Shown here: positions 11,004-20,783 of the stretch, one piece after another
How the letters are laid out: the number at the start of each line of letters is the position of its first letter
Position numbering within the stretch: position 1 is the first letter of the stretch
Assembly: GCF_003144245.1 (NCBI RefSeq)
Contig: NW_020289975.1
Coordinates: 62,001 to 126,000 of the forward strand
Direction of reading: 5' to 3'
Source of the DNA: Jaminaea rosea
Taxonomy: Eukaryota > Basidiomycota > Exobasidiomycetes > Microstromatales
DNA: 64,000 nt
Notes under the pieces: generated by a model
The model's database searches: none
Seen by the model: only the letters and a program-made list of their open reading frames with translations
What the model was told of the DNA's origin: nothing
Program-made: the position numbers and the translations under genes

Positions 11004-14000
11004 TTAGCTAATCGCCTTCGCATTGCCATTGGTCTTGCTCTTGGCCTTCGAGCCAAGACCCGTGCTTGACGATGTTGCCGCTTTCTTCGATATGGGCAGG
11101 AAGCCAAGTTTCTCCTTGTTGGGCGAGATCTTGCGCTTGGTCCTGTGATCCCTGCTGGTACTGCTACTGGTCCCGTCCTGCTCCTCGCCAACAACGGACA
11201 GGTCCACATCATCATCCCGTGGCTCCTCCTTGATACGGATCGCGCTGCTCCCACCGCTTGCGCTTTCAGCCTCATCCATGAGGCCCGACACCGCCGACTC
11301 GCCATTCTCCTCCGTCTTCACCTTCTCCTCCAACGCCTCAGCCATAGCCCTATCCCTCTGCTCCTGACGCACTCTCTCAGCCCTCCTTCTCCCCTCCTCC
11401 CTCGCCTCCAGCTCTGCAGGCGCGAAGAGTCCAAAGCTCAACCTCGCCCCGCCCTCCCGCTCCTTGGTTTCCTCCTTACTCGCGGCAGGTATATACTTGG
11501 GATAAGCCACAAAGTCCCTCATGACCGGGTCGGCCAACAAGCTCACCACGCCTCCATCTCCCGGCGCAACCTGCTGGGTAGTTCTGACAATCGAATCCCC
11601 CGAAGAGGCTCCACCACGGCTGTGCAGCTTATCGCGCATCATGTTGGTGATGCGCTCCTCAAACGTGCCCACCGCGTAGAGATAGTACACGTCCACTGCC
11701 CTCTCCTGACCCTGTCGCCAGGCACGCTTGATCGCCTGTCGCTCTACGCTGGGCGTGCCCTCCGGCTCGACAAAGACGACGCGCGTGGCGCGATACAGAT
11801 CTAGACCTTTACTGCCTTTGTCTGTCTTGATGAGGAGGATGTCCAGCTCCCCGCTCTTGAACATGGCCACGTACCGGTCCAGTGTAGCCTGCTTCACCCC
11901 CGAGGTGAAGATGCGATGCCGGAAACGCGCATCGTTGAGGGATAGGACGTCGAGGCAGGCGGAGATTTCGTAGAGGGAGTTGTCCTGTGAGGAGAAGATG
12001 AGGGTCGGGGCGGAGTGGGTGCCCAGCATAGAGATGAGGGCGAGGAGCTTGGTGGAGGAGAGGGAGGTGATGCGGGTGTTGAGGAAGGGGGAGGTGGCGG
12101 GGAGGCGCAGCCAGGGCGGAAGAGGGTCCTCCTCATGATCTCCAGTGGACGCCGTAGTAGTCGCGGCTTTGCTGCTCTTGTGCTTGTTATGAAGCACATG
12201 ATCGTCCAGGGACGAAGCAGCGGCGCTCCCCAACAACCTCAACTTCGCATTGACCTCCATATCCTTCTTGCTCTTGTTGGGCTGCGCATGCACGTGCTTC
12301 GCCGAGTACTTCAACGTCTGATCCCCTGAAAAGATATACCCGTCCTTCTCATACTCTTCGCGAATCTTGCGCACCTCCTCCTCCGAAGCTCGGCGGGACT
12401 GCTCGTCTGCGATGAACTTGTGGCGCTCTTGTACGCCGCGCGTGATCATCTCCTCCTGGATCAGCTCGTCGAGGTCGTCCAGCGCGGAGTCGCGGTGATC
12501 CGTGACCACCTCGCCAAAAGCCTTCTGTGCTCGCAAAACGTCAGAGGCGGCAAGACGATCGCTCCCGGGTACTTGACGCCATGTCCAGGCGTTGACAATC
12601 TCCTTGCTCAGCCCCTCGATCTTGTACGCCACGTCAGCGCCCTGCCTCGCCCACTCCCTGTCGTCTACAGCGGCCTGCAGCTGGGCAAGCGCCTCCTCTA
12701 GCTCTTTGCTGCCCTTCCACTTCTCATCCTCCAAACGTCTTGAGAGCAGCTGGATGGCGTCGCGAGCTTGGGCCACTCGATCGGGCGGAGCAAAGTGCAA
12801 GCAGGCGAGAGAGAGATTGCTGATGATTTGAATGAGCCACTTGCGGTTGGACGGATGGAAAAAGTAATCTTCCCCTTCGCGCTCAGAGAGGGCCGCGTTT
12901 GCCGCAATGAGCGCTTGCAGGACGTTGTAGCTTTTGCGCTCTGGCTCTGACAAGTGGACGGGAACATAATGGCGGTGCAAGGGGGGGAGGGGACGATCTT
13001 TCGCGACGTCTGCCGGCTGATTGCGCACCATCGTCTTGCACAAGATGGCGAAGAGAAGCTTGATCCCCTCATCGGTTGGTGGGATGTTCTTGTCGGGAAA
13101 CAGGGGCTTGGAGACGAATTCAGACCAGCGCTGCTTGGCCCAGAAGAGGGGTTCGTGCCCGTATGCTACTAGATCGATGTCGTAGAAGGGTGGAGTGCGT
13201 AGAAAGTTGGCGATGAGGCGAAAGAGGCGCTCGTCTATGTCCTTCTTCTCGTCCTTGGTCCAGGGGCGACGGATGATAGCGGCGGGAGGAGGTGACTCGC
13301 TGGGTGAGGTGCTGGCTGCTTGCTCGACAGCGGACCAATTCGTGCTGCCCGTGCCTATGAGGGCTTCGGCAGGCGTGCCGGAGACCATCCACCTGCTTTG
13401 GAACTGGAGCTGCGTGGTGGCTAGATCAACGAGGCGGGATGAGCCAGACAGCTTGTTGCCCTCGTCGACGACAAGGCGACGCCAACGCAGGCGGGCAAGC
13501 TGAGACAAGACGACGTCTGCCTCTTTGGCGAAGCGTTCGAAGCTCATGAGGACGACGTCCCAGTCGGAAGCCAGTAGCTCAGGTGGCGGGATGACGTCTG
13601 ACTGTCCGACGACAAGGACGCGGAGCGAGAGGATATGCTTGTCGATCTCTCCAGTCCAATGGCTCTGTAGCGTCGCGGGCGTAATGACGAGAGTGGCGCA
13701 CGAGAGGAAGACTGTCGTAGCTTGAGGCTCTCGAATCGGATTGCGCGAGAATTCGGAGCGTGCCGTGTAAGGGAGGAAGCGCTGGAAGTAAGGACGAGCC
13801 TGCCAGAGTTGTCTGAAGAGATGATCGGGCAGCTCTTCCTGCCCCGCCAGCATCGAGGTACCCCTATTGAGGCGAATCCTGCGAATGCACATGTCTCGAA
13901 GTGATCGCGAAGTTGCCGACTGGATCTTGATGGTGATGTGGCCTTCAGGCGTGCCGAAGCTGTCCTCGGGTGGTACGTCTGGGATGCTTCCCCTCGTGGC

Positions 14001-14492
14001 AGATATGAGCGAAAGGCATTCGACGGTCTTGCCCGTCCCCATCTCCTCGGCGAGTATACCTCCTTGCAGTCCATCAGGTGCATACTCGCGCTGAAGCATG
14101 ACGGCGAGCGTCCTGCGCTGATAAGGATGAAGCGTGGTGCGTAGGTTGGCGAGCGGCTCAGCGCAGTCGACAAGGTTGGCCATGAAGGCGGCGACCGCCG
14201 GCGGATATTTACTGAGATTCGCGTCGGGACGAGGAGAGGGAAGAATCTCGTAGAGGTCGGAGAGGCCGTTGACCGAGGCGAGCCTGGCGATATCTTGAGT
14301 GCTGAGCGTATCGATGAGCCGAAGAGGCGAGTTCTCGTCGTAGTCTGGGGCTTCCTCATCGCTGCTCTCTTCGTCTTCGTCGCTTGACTCCCACCATTCC
14401 TTCTGCGCCTTCTTCTTGACTTTCACCTTCTTCATTGTAGCGTCCGCCGCACCAGCAGCGGACGACGAGGCTGACGCTGCTGGTGGTGCCAT
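11004..14492 (-). CDS. SNF2-family DNA-dependent ATPase
   Basis: This uninterrupted gene encodes 1162 residues from the ATG at 14492. The frame stays open upstream to 14663, but that extension starts at no better codon. After an acidic N-terminus (SSDEDEESSDEE) comes the SNF2 N-terminal ATPase lobe with motif I GGILAEEMGTGKT and motif II RRLVVDEGNKL, then motif III MVSGTPAEAL. The second lobe has LLIKTDKGSKGLDL (motif V) and RAWRQGQERAVDVYYL (motif VI). The C-terminus is charged with basic nuclear-type signals (KRKISPNKEK). Such enzymes translocate on DNA to remodel chromatin or DNA-protein complexes. Motif II reads DEGN, not the usual DEAH/DEGH. No RING is visible between the lobes, so it is not a plain Rad5/HLTF. 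The subfamily is unassigned. Confidence 0.85.
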   Translation of the reverse strand: MAPPAASASSSAAGAADATMKKVKVKKKAQKEWWESSDEDEESSDEEAPDYDENSPLRLIDTLSTQDIARLASVNGLSDLYEILPSPRPDANLSKYPPAVAAFMANLVDCAEPLANLRTTLHPYQRRTLAVMLQREYAPDGLQGGILAEEMGTGKTVECLSLISATRGSIPDVPPEDSFGTPEGHITIKIQSATSRSLRDMCIRRIRLNRGTSMLAGQEELPDHLFRQLWQARPYFQRFLPYTARSEFSRNPIREPQATTVFLSCATLVITPATLQSHWTGEIDKHILSLRVLVVGQSDVIPPPELLASDWDVVLMSFERFAKEADVVLSQLARLRWRRLVVDEGNKLSGSSRLVDLATTQLQFQSRWMVSGTPAEALIGTGSTNWSAVEQAASTSPSESPPPAAIIRRPWTKDEKKDIDERLFRLIANFLRTPPFYDIDLVAYGHEPLFWAKQRWSEFVSKPLFPDKNIPPTDEGIKLLFAILCKTMVRNQPADVAKDRPLPPLHRHYVPVHLSEPERKSYNVLQALIAANAALSEREGEDYFFHPSNRKWLIQIISNLSLACLHFAPPDRVAQARDAIQLLSRRLEDEKWKGSKELEEALAQLQAAVDDREWARQGADVAYKIEGLSKEIVNAWTWRQVPGSDRLAASDVLRAQKAFGEVVTDHRDSALDDLDELIQEEMITRGVQERHKFIADEQSRRASEEEVRKIREEYEKDGYIFSGDQTLKYSAKHVHAQPNKSKKDMEVNAKLRLLGSAAASSLDDHVLHNKHKSSKAATTTASTGDHEEDPLPPWLRLPATSPFLNTRITSLSSTKLLALISMLGTHSAPTLIFSSQDNSLYEISACLDVLSLNDARFRHRIFTSGVKQATLDRYVAMFKSGELDILLIKTDKGSKGLDLYRATRVVFVEPEGTPSVERQAIKRAWRQGQERAVDVYYLYAVGTFEERITNMMRDKLHSRGGASSGDSIVRTTQQVAPGDGGVVSLLADPVMRDFVAYPKYIPAASKEETKEREGGARLSFGLFAPAELEAREEGRRRAERVRQEQRDRAMAEALEEKVKTEENGESAVSGLMDEAESASGGSSAIRIKEEPRDDDVDLSVVGEEQDGTSSSTSRDHRTKRKISPNKEKLGFLPISKKAATSSSTGLGSKAKSKTNGNAKAIS

Positions 14493-15546
14493 GACGAGGG
14501 GAGTGAGATGGTTGGCAAAGTGGGAATCGCGGGACTCGCGTCGGAAAGGCGGACTAGCAATTGTGGAGTACCTAAGCGGGCGGCGGCGGCGGCGGCGTGA
14601 GAGTGGGGCAGCCACGAGGCAGCCGGCCGCGCCTCGGTCAGCGGTGCATTGACCCACGCTCATGACGCCGAGACCCTCCTTGACTCGCTATCCATCCCTT
14701 CCAATCGCCTTCAGACCCTAGCATACACCGTCGTCCTAGACACGCAAAGCCTTTGTAAAAGCATCAGCGACGTTTCGATCGCTACCTCGACCGCTGCTAC
14801 CATCTGCGCCAGCTGCAGCGAGAGCCCAAAGTAGCGCTCACAGTGACATCGACTGGAGCAGCCAGCCCGCTCACGTGACTGGAGCGACGGTCGAGCGACT
14901 TTTCGACTCTTCGACGCCCACCCTCAACTCCTTCTTTCTCTCAACCTCCCACAAGGAGGCGCACCACTCCCAAAGCCAGCTCGCCTCATCTGGCCAGCTG
15001 GCTAGCTAGGCGACCAATCATCGAGACAGACATAGACCTTGTTTGTGAGTACCAGCATTTGCATCCCCTGCGAGACGATTAAAAAAGGTTCCACGCTTGA
15101 CGACTGGCGTCCGATGAAAGCGTATCCATCAAAAAAATATCTGAATCACCTGATCGCACAACGAGACGAGGGGTAGAGGCGTATCATCCCGCGAGATTGA
15201 CCAGCAGTAGCTGATCACCCACTCTGCGCGCTACCAGCTAGCTGTTCACAGCACTCCTCCAAGCCAATCGCGTCCCGTCCTCCGGCCTAGACCTCAGTGT
15301 GAGTATCCAACCCAGCGTCTCGAGTCTTGCTGCACGCTCCACTTCCTACCAAGGATGCTAGAACACATCAAACAAACTAGAGTCTCGCGGCCAATGATTC
15401 GCGATAATTTGCATTCTTGTTCCCTGAGGATGAAGAAGGGCGCGCGTAGCGAGGGAGCGAGGGCGTACACCCCGGCCAATCTGATCGATGAACTGACCCC
15501 TTGGAGGGCCTCCTCTCGCCCCTCGTAGATACCACTTCTCTCCGTC
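14493..15546. other. Upstream gap with probable spliced 5' leader of the J-protein gene
   Basis: No complete gene is seen. The left part must hold the SNF2 gene promoter. Further right are paired splice-like signals: a donor TTT/GTGAGTACC at 15045, an acceptor TTCACAG ending at 15251, a donor CAGT/GTGAGTATC at 15299 and an acceptor CTCGTAG ending at 15528, 19 bases before the J-protein ATG. This suggests two leader exons (ending 15044; 15252-15298) and introns of 207 and 230 nt. Between 14650 and 14834 one frame is open but has no ATG. Confidence 0.4.
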
Positions 15547-17017
15547 ATGAACGCCCTACGCGCATCAACACGAGGCTCTTCCCTTCTAGACTGCATCGTG
15601 AGTGCCCACCGCCTGGATCCCACGCCCCTGCCCGTCGCTCCGGCTCTATTACGAGATGATCATCAACTTTTTAAAGTTGGAATTACCGACTGAGTTGCAA
15701 AACGCATATTGGGTGTCGGCCTACGCAGGTTGGCACCCCTGAAGATATCAATTGGCTGTTTACTGATTCCAGAGCCAGAGCGAAGGGCGGGCGATGAGGA
15801 GGCGCATCGTTGAGCGTAACGAGAGCCCGTGTGGCTGACCACGATACTCTCGCTCGCTCTCTTTCAGGCCGGTCCATCAATACCTTGCCCTCAATTGCAT
15901 CGTTCAGCCCTTCAGCCACCACCATCATCAATTGTGAGTACTCCGGCGCAGACCCTCCTCGCTCGCCATCATCGCCGCACCGCTCCGCAATCTCGCACAC
16001 GCACACATGATGAGCCTCATCAAATTATCACGACGGTCTGCGTAGGGCTAATCACCCATAATGGCGAAGACGCCCGGACTAAGCTCACAAAATTCGGGCA
16101 TTAATCTGAACGCAATGCGAGAAAAGAAGAAGCTGCTGCGATGCGACGATGGCGGCGAGGCCGGGGAGAGGAGAGGCCCATTAACACTCCAATGGGCAGC
16201 AGGCTGACCTCTCGTTCCTCTCTAGCCTCCGACCAGGTCATTGCCGTCACGCCCCTTCCACACAACGCCCCAGTCTCAAGACCACTACTCCACCCTAGGC
16301 ATCAAAAGAACCGCCACGCCTAAAGAAATCAAGTCTCAATTCTACGCCCTAAGCAAGAAGTACCACCCCGACCTGAACCGCGACGACGAAGGGGCAAAGA
16401 AGCGCTTCCAAGAAGTTAGCGAAGCCTGGAACACTCTTGGAAACGAGAAGAGTCGTCGAGATTACGATCGTCAACTCCAAGGCGGAGGAGGAGGAGGGGG
16501 CATGGGCAGAAGGGGCACAGCGGGCTACTCGTACGACTCGACGGACAACACGGCCAGACGAGCGCGAGCGAGCTACGCCTGGGAGTACCAGCGTCGTCGT
16601 TCTGACTCCAATCGTGCACGAGCGGGGGCTGCGCGACACGACCCTTTCAACACCTCCTCAAGCTCAGCGTCAGCCTCCTCCTTCCACGCCTACGCCGAAC
16701 GACAACGTAAACGCGAGTCGGCCCTGCATGCCTCGCGCGTAGCCAACGGGTCCCCGGCAGCCTCCTCCGCCGCGGCGGCTGCCGCTGGCGCTGGAGCCTC
16801 GGCGGCCTCTGGTGCTTCGTCCACGGCTAGCGCTCCAGGCTTTGAAGCGGCCGCTAGAGAGCATGCGGCGCAGAGTGCTTCGGCACTGGTGCGCTTCTTG
16901 CAGGTTGGAGCAGCTTTCGTTGTTGTGTGGGTAGTGGGGAGTGGGTTTGCTGCTAAAGGTAGTGGTAACACGGCGACGAGTAAACGACCTGTGGCTGTGG
17001 GAGGGGCGGGGAAGTAG
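15547..17017 (+). CDS. Mitochondrial J-domain (DnaJ-type) protein
   Basis: A J-domain of about 65 residues begins QDHYSTLGIKRTATPKEIK and contains the diagnostic HPD in KKYHPDLNRDD, which stimulates an Hsp70 ATPase. Gly-rich and Ser/Ala/Arg-rich linkers follow. One hydrophobic helix near the C-terminus (VGAAFVVVWVVGSGF) could anchor it in a membrane. The large exon has no ATG before the J-domain; two upstream coding exons repair this exactly in phase 0: 15547-15597 (MNALRASTRGSSLLDCI) and 15868-15933, then 16226-17017. The spliced N-terminus is Arg/Ser-rich with no acidic residue before SRPFHTTPQ, as in mitochondrial presequences. The product is 302 residues. Introns of 270 and 292 nt are long for this locus. 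No zinc-finger domain is present, so it is not MDJ1. The likely role is partner of mitochondrial Hsp70. Confidence 0.8.
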
Positions 17018-17776
17018 ATGTATGATAGAGTGAGTGTGAGTGGTGAGCGGTGGAAGAGTATGGGTAGCTCGTATCATTTTGTATTTGGCTCTACGAGCCG
17101 TTGTATCATAGTCAATCAGACGTCAGTCAGCATCATCTTCGCCTGGTGTCCAGCGCTGCTGCTTGAGCTGGACGAGGTCAGACCATGAGCAAGGGAAGAA
17201 AGGGTCGACCGTCCAGGTTCGGCTGCGCGCTCCTTGTCGCATCCACGATCAGACGCATCGGCCTTTACGCGGCGAGGAGAAGAGCAAATGAAGCTTTGAC
17301 ATTAGAAGATCTGAAAAATTGGGCAGGACGATCTTGGTGTGACGGGGTGAGAACGGTGGAGGATGGGCGGTAGACAAGATTTGGAGGCGAATGGGCGTGG
17401 GGAGGAGGAAAGGACACGAGTTCAGGAGGCGGACAGAGGACAGCGTAAACGATGACATCGGCTTGTAGGAAAAGCCGCCTTTTGTGCGCGGCAATGAGGA
17501 GGCTCCCGCTCGTTTGCGTGTGTCGTCTGACAAGGGCGAGCTCTGACAGGCTCAGAGTAGTGGTAGGCGGGAAGAGTGTCGGGTGTCAAGAGGAGGTATC
17601 GCGAGGTTGGGTGGTGAGAGGGGGTGGTGACGCCTGGGAAGGACGAATACGCGAGCGTAGTTGGGTTGCCCGACGGGTCCGGGAGAGTTTGAGGATTTGT
17701 TAGCCCTCAAGCGAGGCACGTCGATCTATTCAACCGTGTTTCCACTCGTTGAGCCGCAGCTCAATGTCACTCCCGC
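17018..17776. other. Convergent intergenic gap, 759 bp
   Basis: This gap lies between the 3' ends of the J-protein gene and the seven-helix membrane gene. Only short open frames occur (the longest about 94 codons), without homologous motifs or sensible splice partners. The plus strand is purine-rich with repeated GGAGG words around 17380-17660. I see no supported gene; it most likely holds the two 3' UTRs and terminators. Confidence 0.4.
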
Positions 17777-20090
17777 TTAGCGATTCCAAAGGAGCATCCC
17801 CTGGTTGATCGACTGTCCGTAGGGTACAGCGCCTCGGCCATGACGGGGCTGTTGCTGGTGCGGATGAGACTGGCCGCTCTGCTGATGCTGATGCTGCCCG
17901 TCACGCGCATCAGGACTGGGAGTAGACTGCTGGTAGCGCTGCTCATCCACACGATGATGCCTATGAGCGTGGCCCTGCGCATCATTGCCTCGCGCAGCGC
18001 CAGAGCGGGGAGGGACCAAGAACTGAGACACATGGCTGAGATAGTCGTGGATCCCTCCATCACCCTGCGAGATGGCTCGAGCACGCCCGCCATTCCCAAT
18101 GCCGCCGGACCTGGTGCTGGAAGCAGGTGAGTGGTAGCTGTCCGAGTAGCCTGCGGGCGGGAGGTACTGCGTCACCGCACTCACGATCGCCTCCGGCGAG
18201 GCGGCTTCGATGCTGCTGGCCGTAAAAGGAGAATCCGGCTCGCGATACTGGCAAGAGTACGAGTGAGATCGACGGGGCTGCTCATCAGACTCGCGCGCAT
18301 GACGGGCTGTCTCCAGGTCACGGAGACGGTGCGACGAGGGCTTGTTGCGAATGGCGTTGGGTGGGGCGCAAAGAGTCGAGCTGTTGCTTGGCGTGGCTGC
18401 CAGCCCATGATTGCTCTGAGCATGGCTATGACTCCTAGTCGGCGAAGTCATGGTCGCTGCGCTGGTCGTGTGGGTGCTTACCGCAGATCGGGAGCTCTTG
18501 AGAGCGAGTGGCAAAGTCGTAGGCATTTGATGGTGATCACCCGCAGCGACGGCCGCAGCGTATTGGTCATTGCGCAGAGGCTCTGTGTCACTGTGATGCG
18601 ACTCGCCGAGGCTTCGCTGCGTGTCTCCCATGTTGAGGAACGAAGGAGAGTAGGGGCGCTGCGACGCGAAGATGGAGCATTGCTCGTCAAAGATACGTCC
18701 TCCCAGACCAGATTTGCTGAGCCAGTCTTCTTTGTCTCGTTGACCTAGCTGGCGCCCGCGCTCGGCGAGGGTCTGGTGAGGAGTAGCACGGCGGCGCGAG
18801 TACTCGTGACTCCCACACCCGCTGCGAAAGGCCGTCATTGAGGCTCCTGAGCTATGGTGGGCATGCTTGGTGCTGGTAGCCGTGTGCTTGAGCTCCTTGC
18901 TGTACCCGCGCTCGTGCTTCTGTGGCTCAGACTCCACAGGCGCGCTCTCCTCGTCGTCAGGTGACAAGGGTGGCCAGGCGCTGTTGTTGAGGTCCGGTCC
19001 GTCGAAAGAGCGTTCTGGCTTGTGAGTCGATCGCTGCAAGTCGCGAAAAGCGCGGCAGGCCAAGATGCCCGACAGGGTCATAGCCATTGGAGTGCAGATG
19101 TAGCCCATGAGCGGGTTGAGTGCCAGGTAGAACAAGGCGAGGCAGACCGTATTGAGTACGGTAGCCACAAAGACGTAGGCCACCGATTGTTGGAAGAGGA
19201 TCCTACCTATGCCCACGTTCTTGATGGTGCGTAGGCGCCAGGCTGTCAGGATGAATGTGAAAATGTCCACTATTTCGACAAAGAGGTAGGCGAGGTTGTA
19301 CCTGGGCATGCGAGAGGAGCGATTAGCTGGGCAACAGACGCCTACAATGACTGCGGCGCGCACTCACTCCCACATTGGCCGCGTGAAGAAGGTAAGGCAG
19401 AGGTGGCCCGTCCAGGTAGAGTGGATACGAGCAGGACTGCTTAGAAGGAGCGCGGCTTCTGTGGCCCAGAGAGGGACGAGGAGGCATATCACGAAAGCTG
19501 CGCACGTAGAGGGAAGTCAGGAGATAGGCATGAGCAAGCATCACTGCTGGTACACACACGCGCATACACTCACCATTCTTTTCCCAAACAGCGATGCATC
19601 GAACCACAAACATGAGGCTAGTGGTCATGGTCGACAAGCTGAAAGGGATCAAAAGCGCAATCAAGCTTGCCTCGCAGCGGATCGGCCTCGTCGAGTTGAT
19701 ATTGATCGCCATTGGTATCAGAGCCGCCCAAGTCGAGTATCTGATGATCAAGTACGCTAGCATCCCATGGCGCCACTTGGCCCTGCCGGTGAAGATGGCA
19801 ATCTCAAACTCGAAGGTGAGCATGTGCTCCCAGAATTGGATGCCGACCAAAGAGTAGACCATGCCCTGATAGATCTGCAGCTCGTAGTTGAGCTCCTCGG
19901 ACGACGTCCAGTCTTTGGCCCTGGCCGGAGAAGGCATCGCTGCGAGGAGTAGGAAAAGAAAGAGGACGGGGAGAAGGTGCGATGGAGCAAGCATGAAAGA
20001 CCGGAGGCTTCTGCGCCTCCAGGGAGGGCGACTGGCGCATCGTTCTGGTGTGCTTGTAGCAGCGGTAGAGGTGTACGATCGCCCAGACAT
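17777..20090 (-). CDS. Seven-helix membrane protein with long cytoplasmic tail
   Basis: The product has 723 residues. A signal peptide or anchor (LLPVLFLFLLLAAMPSPARA) precedes about seven membrane helices, including YQGMVYSLVGIQFWEHM, LAYLIIRYSTWAALIPMAI, SLSTMTTSLMFVVRCIAVW, FVICLLVPLWATEAALLL, LAYLFVEIVDIFTFILTAW and SVAYVFVATVLNTVCLALFY. The architecture resembles the receptor-like seven-helix families abundant in basidiomycetes, but no known ligand motif is seen. The remaining 430 residues are a Ser/His/Gln-rich disordered tail, presumably cytoplasmic. Exons are 19574-20090, 19368-19497 and 17777-19301, with introns of 76 and 66 nt; splicing keeps helices 4 and 5 intact. The start at 20090 was chosen as the ATG preceding the signal segment. 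A second ATG at 19994 would begin directly at the hydrophobic stretch. A G-protein-linked or sensory role is an inference only. Confidence 0.68.
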
Positions 20091-20783
20091 GGTGAGGTGG
20101 CTGGGTAGCGCCGAGCTGAGTGGTACGGAAGGCAGACGGGAGAGGGTCTGATGTAGCGAGAGGAGGGAGATCGGCGGTAGTGATGACGGTGTACGGGCAA
20201 AAGGAAAGATGCTGTTGACATTGCTCCTTGGCTCGTTCGGCGAGAATGCAAAGCGCGACCTCATCAGGTCGCTGTGCCTCGCATCTCTCGCCGCCTCGCT
20301 TCGCCCAATCACGCATCCGGCGCGCGGTCTACGGTGGTGTGCGCGGCAAAGTGTGGAAGCAAACGGAGAAAGGGCAGAGTGGCTCGAGCATCCGCCGCTC
20401 CTGAACGGATTGGTCGTTCCTGACTGCTGCGACCTCATCACCACGGCTTTGTCATTGGCGAGACCTCAATCACAGTGCGCGGACGAGGGCGAGGGCGCGA
20501 AGCTTGTTCCTCCTTTCTCTCGTCTAGGCCACGAGCGAGCAGGCGCCCGTGAGCGCTGATGTTGCGATGCTTCTGCGATCTCTGGAGCCGACAGTCGTTT
20601 GCGGTCAAGCCCCGTCATCATTGCGCGCTCGACGAGTATCGACGCTGAGGAGTGAAGCCAATGTCAGGGGCGCGGGAGAATTGCGAGAAGCACCGCAAAG
20701 CGATTTGGCTTGACAGTGGGTATCGTGTCGTATTTTATCATCTCTTGTCATCAGGCGGGCAGTCCACCGCACAACTGATTCCG
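20091..20783. other. Intergenic gap, 693 bp
   Basis: The gap separates the start of the seven-helix gene from the 3' end of AFI1, both on the minus strand. The frame of the seven-helix gene stays open upstream to 20444, but the translation is low-complexity and unlike a protein domain. No independent gene is supported. The promoter of the seven-helix gene should lie here. Confidence 0.35.

Noticed and set aside
14650-14834. An open frame reading AETLLDSLSIPSNRLQ with a protein-like pattern.
   Set aside because: It has no ATG in frame and I could not find a splice partner on either side, so it is left as an unassigned possible exon.
15663-15681. Short palindrome CAACTTTTTAAAGTTG inside the first J-protein coding intron.
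   Set aside because: Seven-base arms in an intron are expected by chance and no flanking structure supports a function.
17185-17703. Several short frames between the J-protein and seven-helix genes.
   Set aside because: None exceeds about 94 codons, none has a recognisable motif, and the gap is between two 3' ends.
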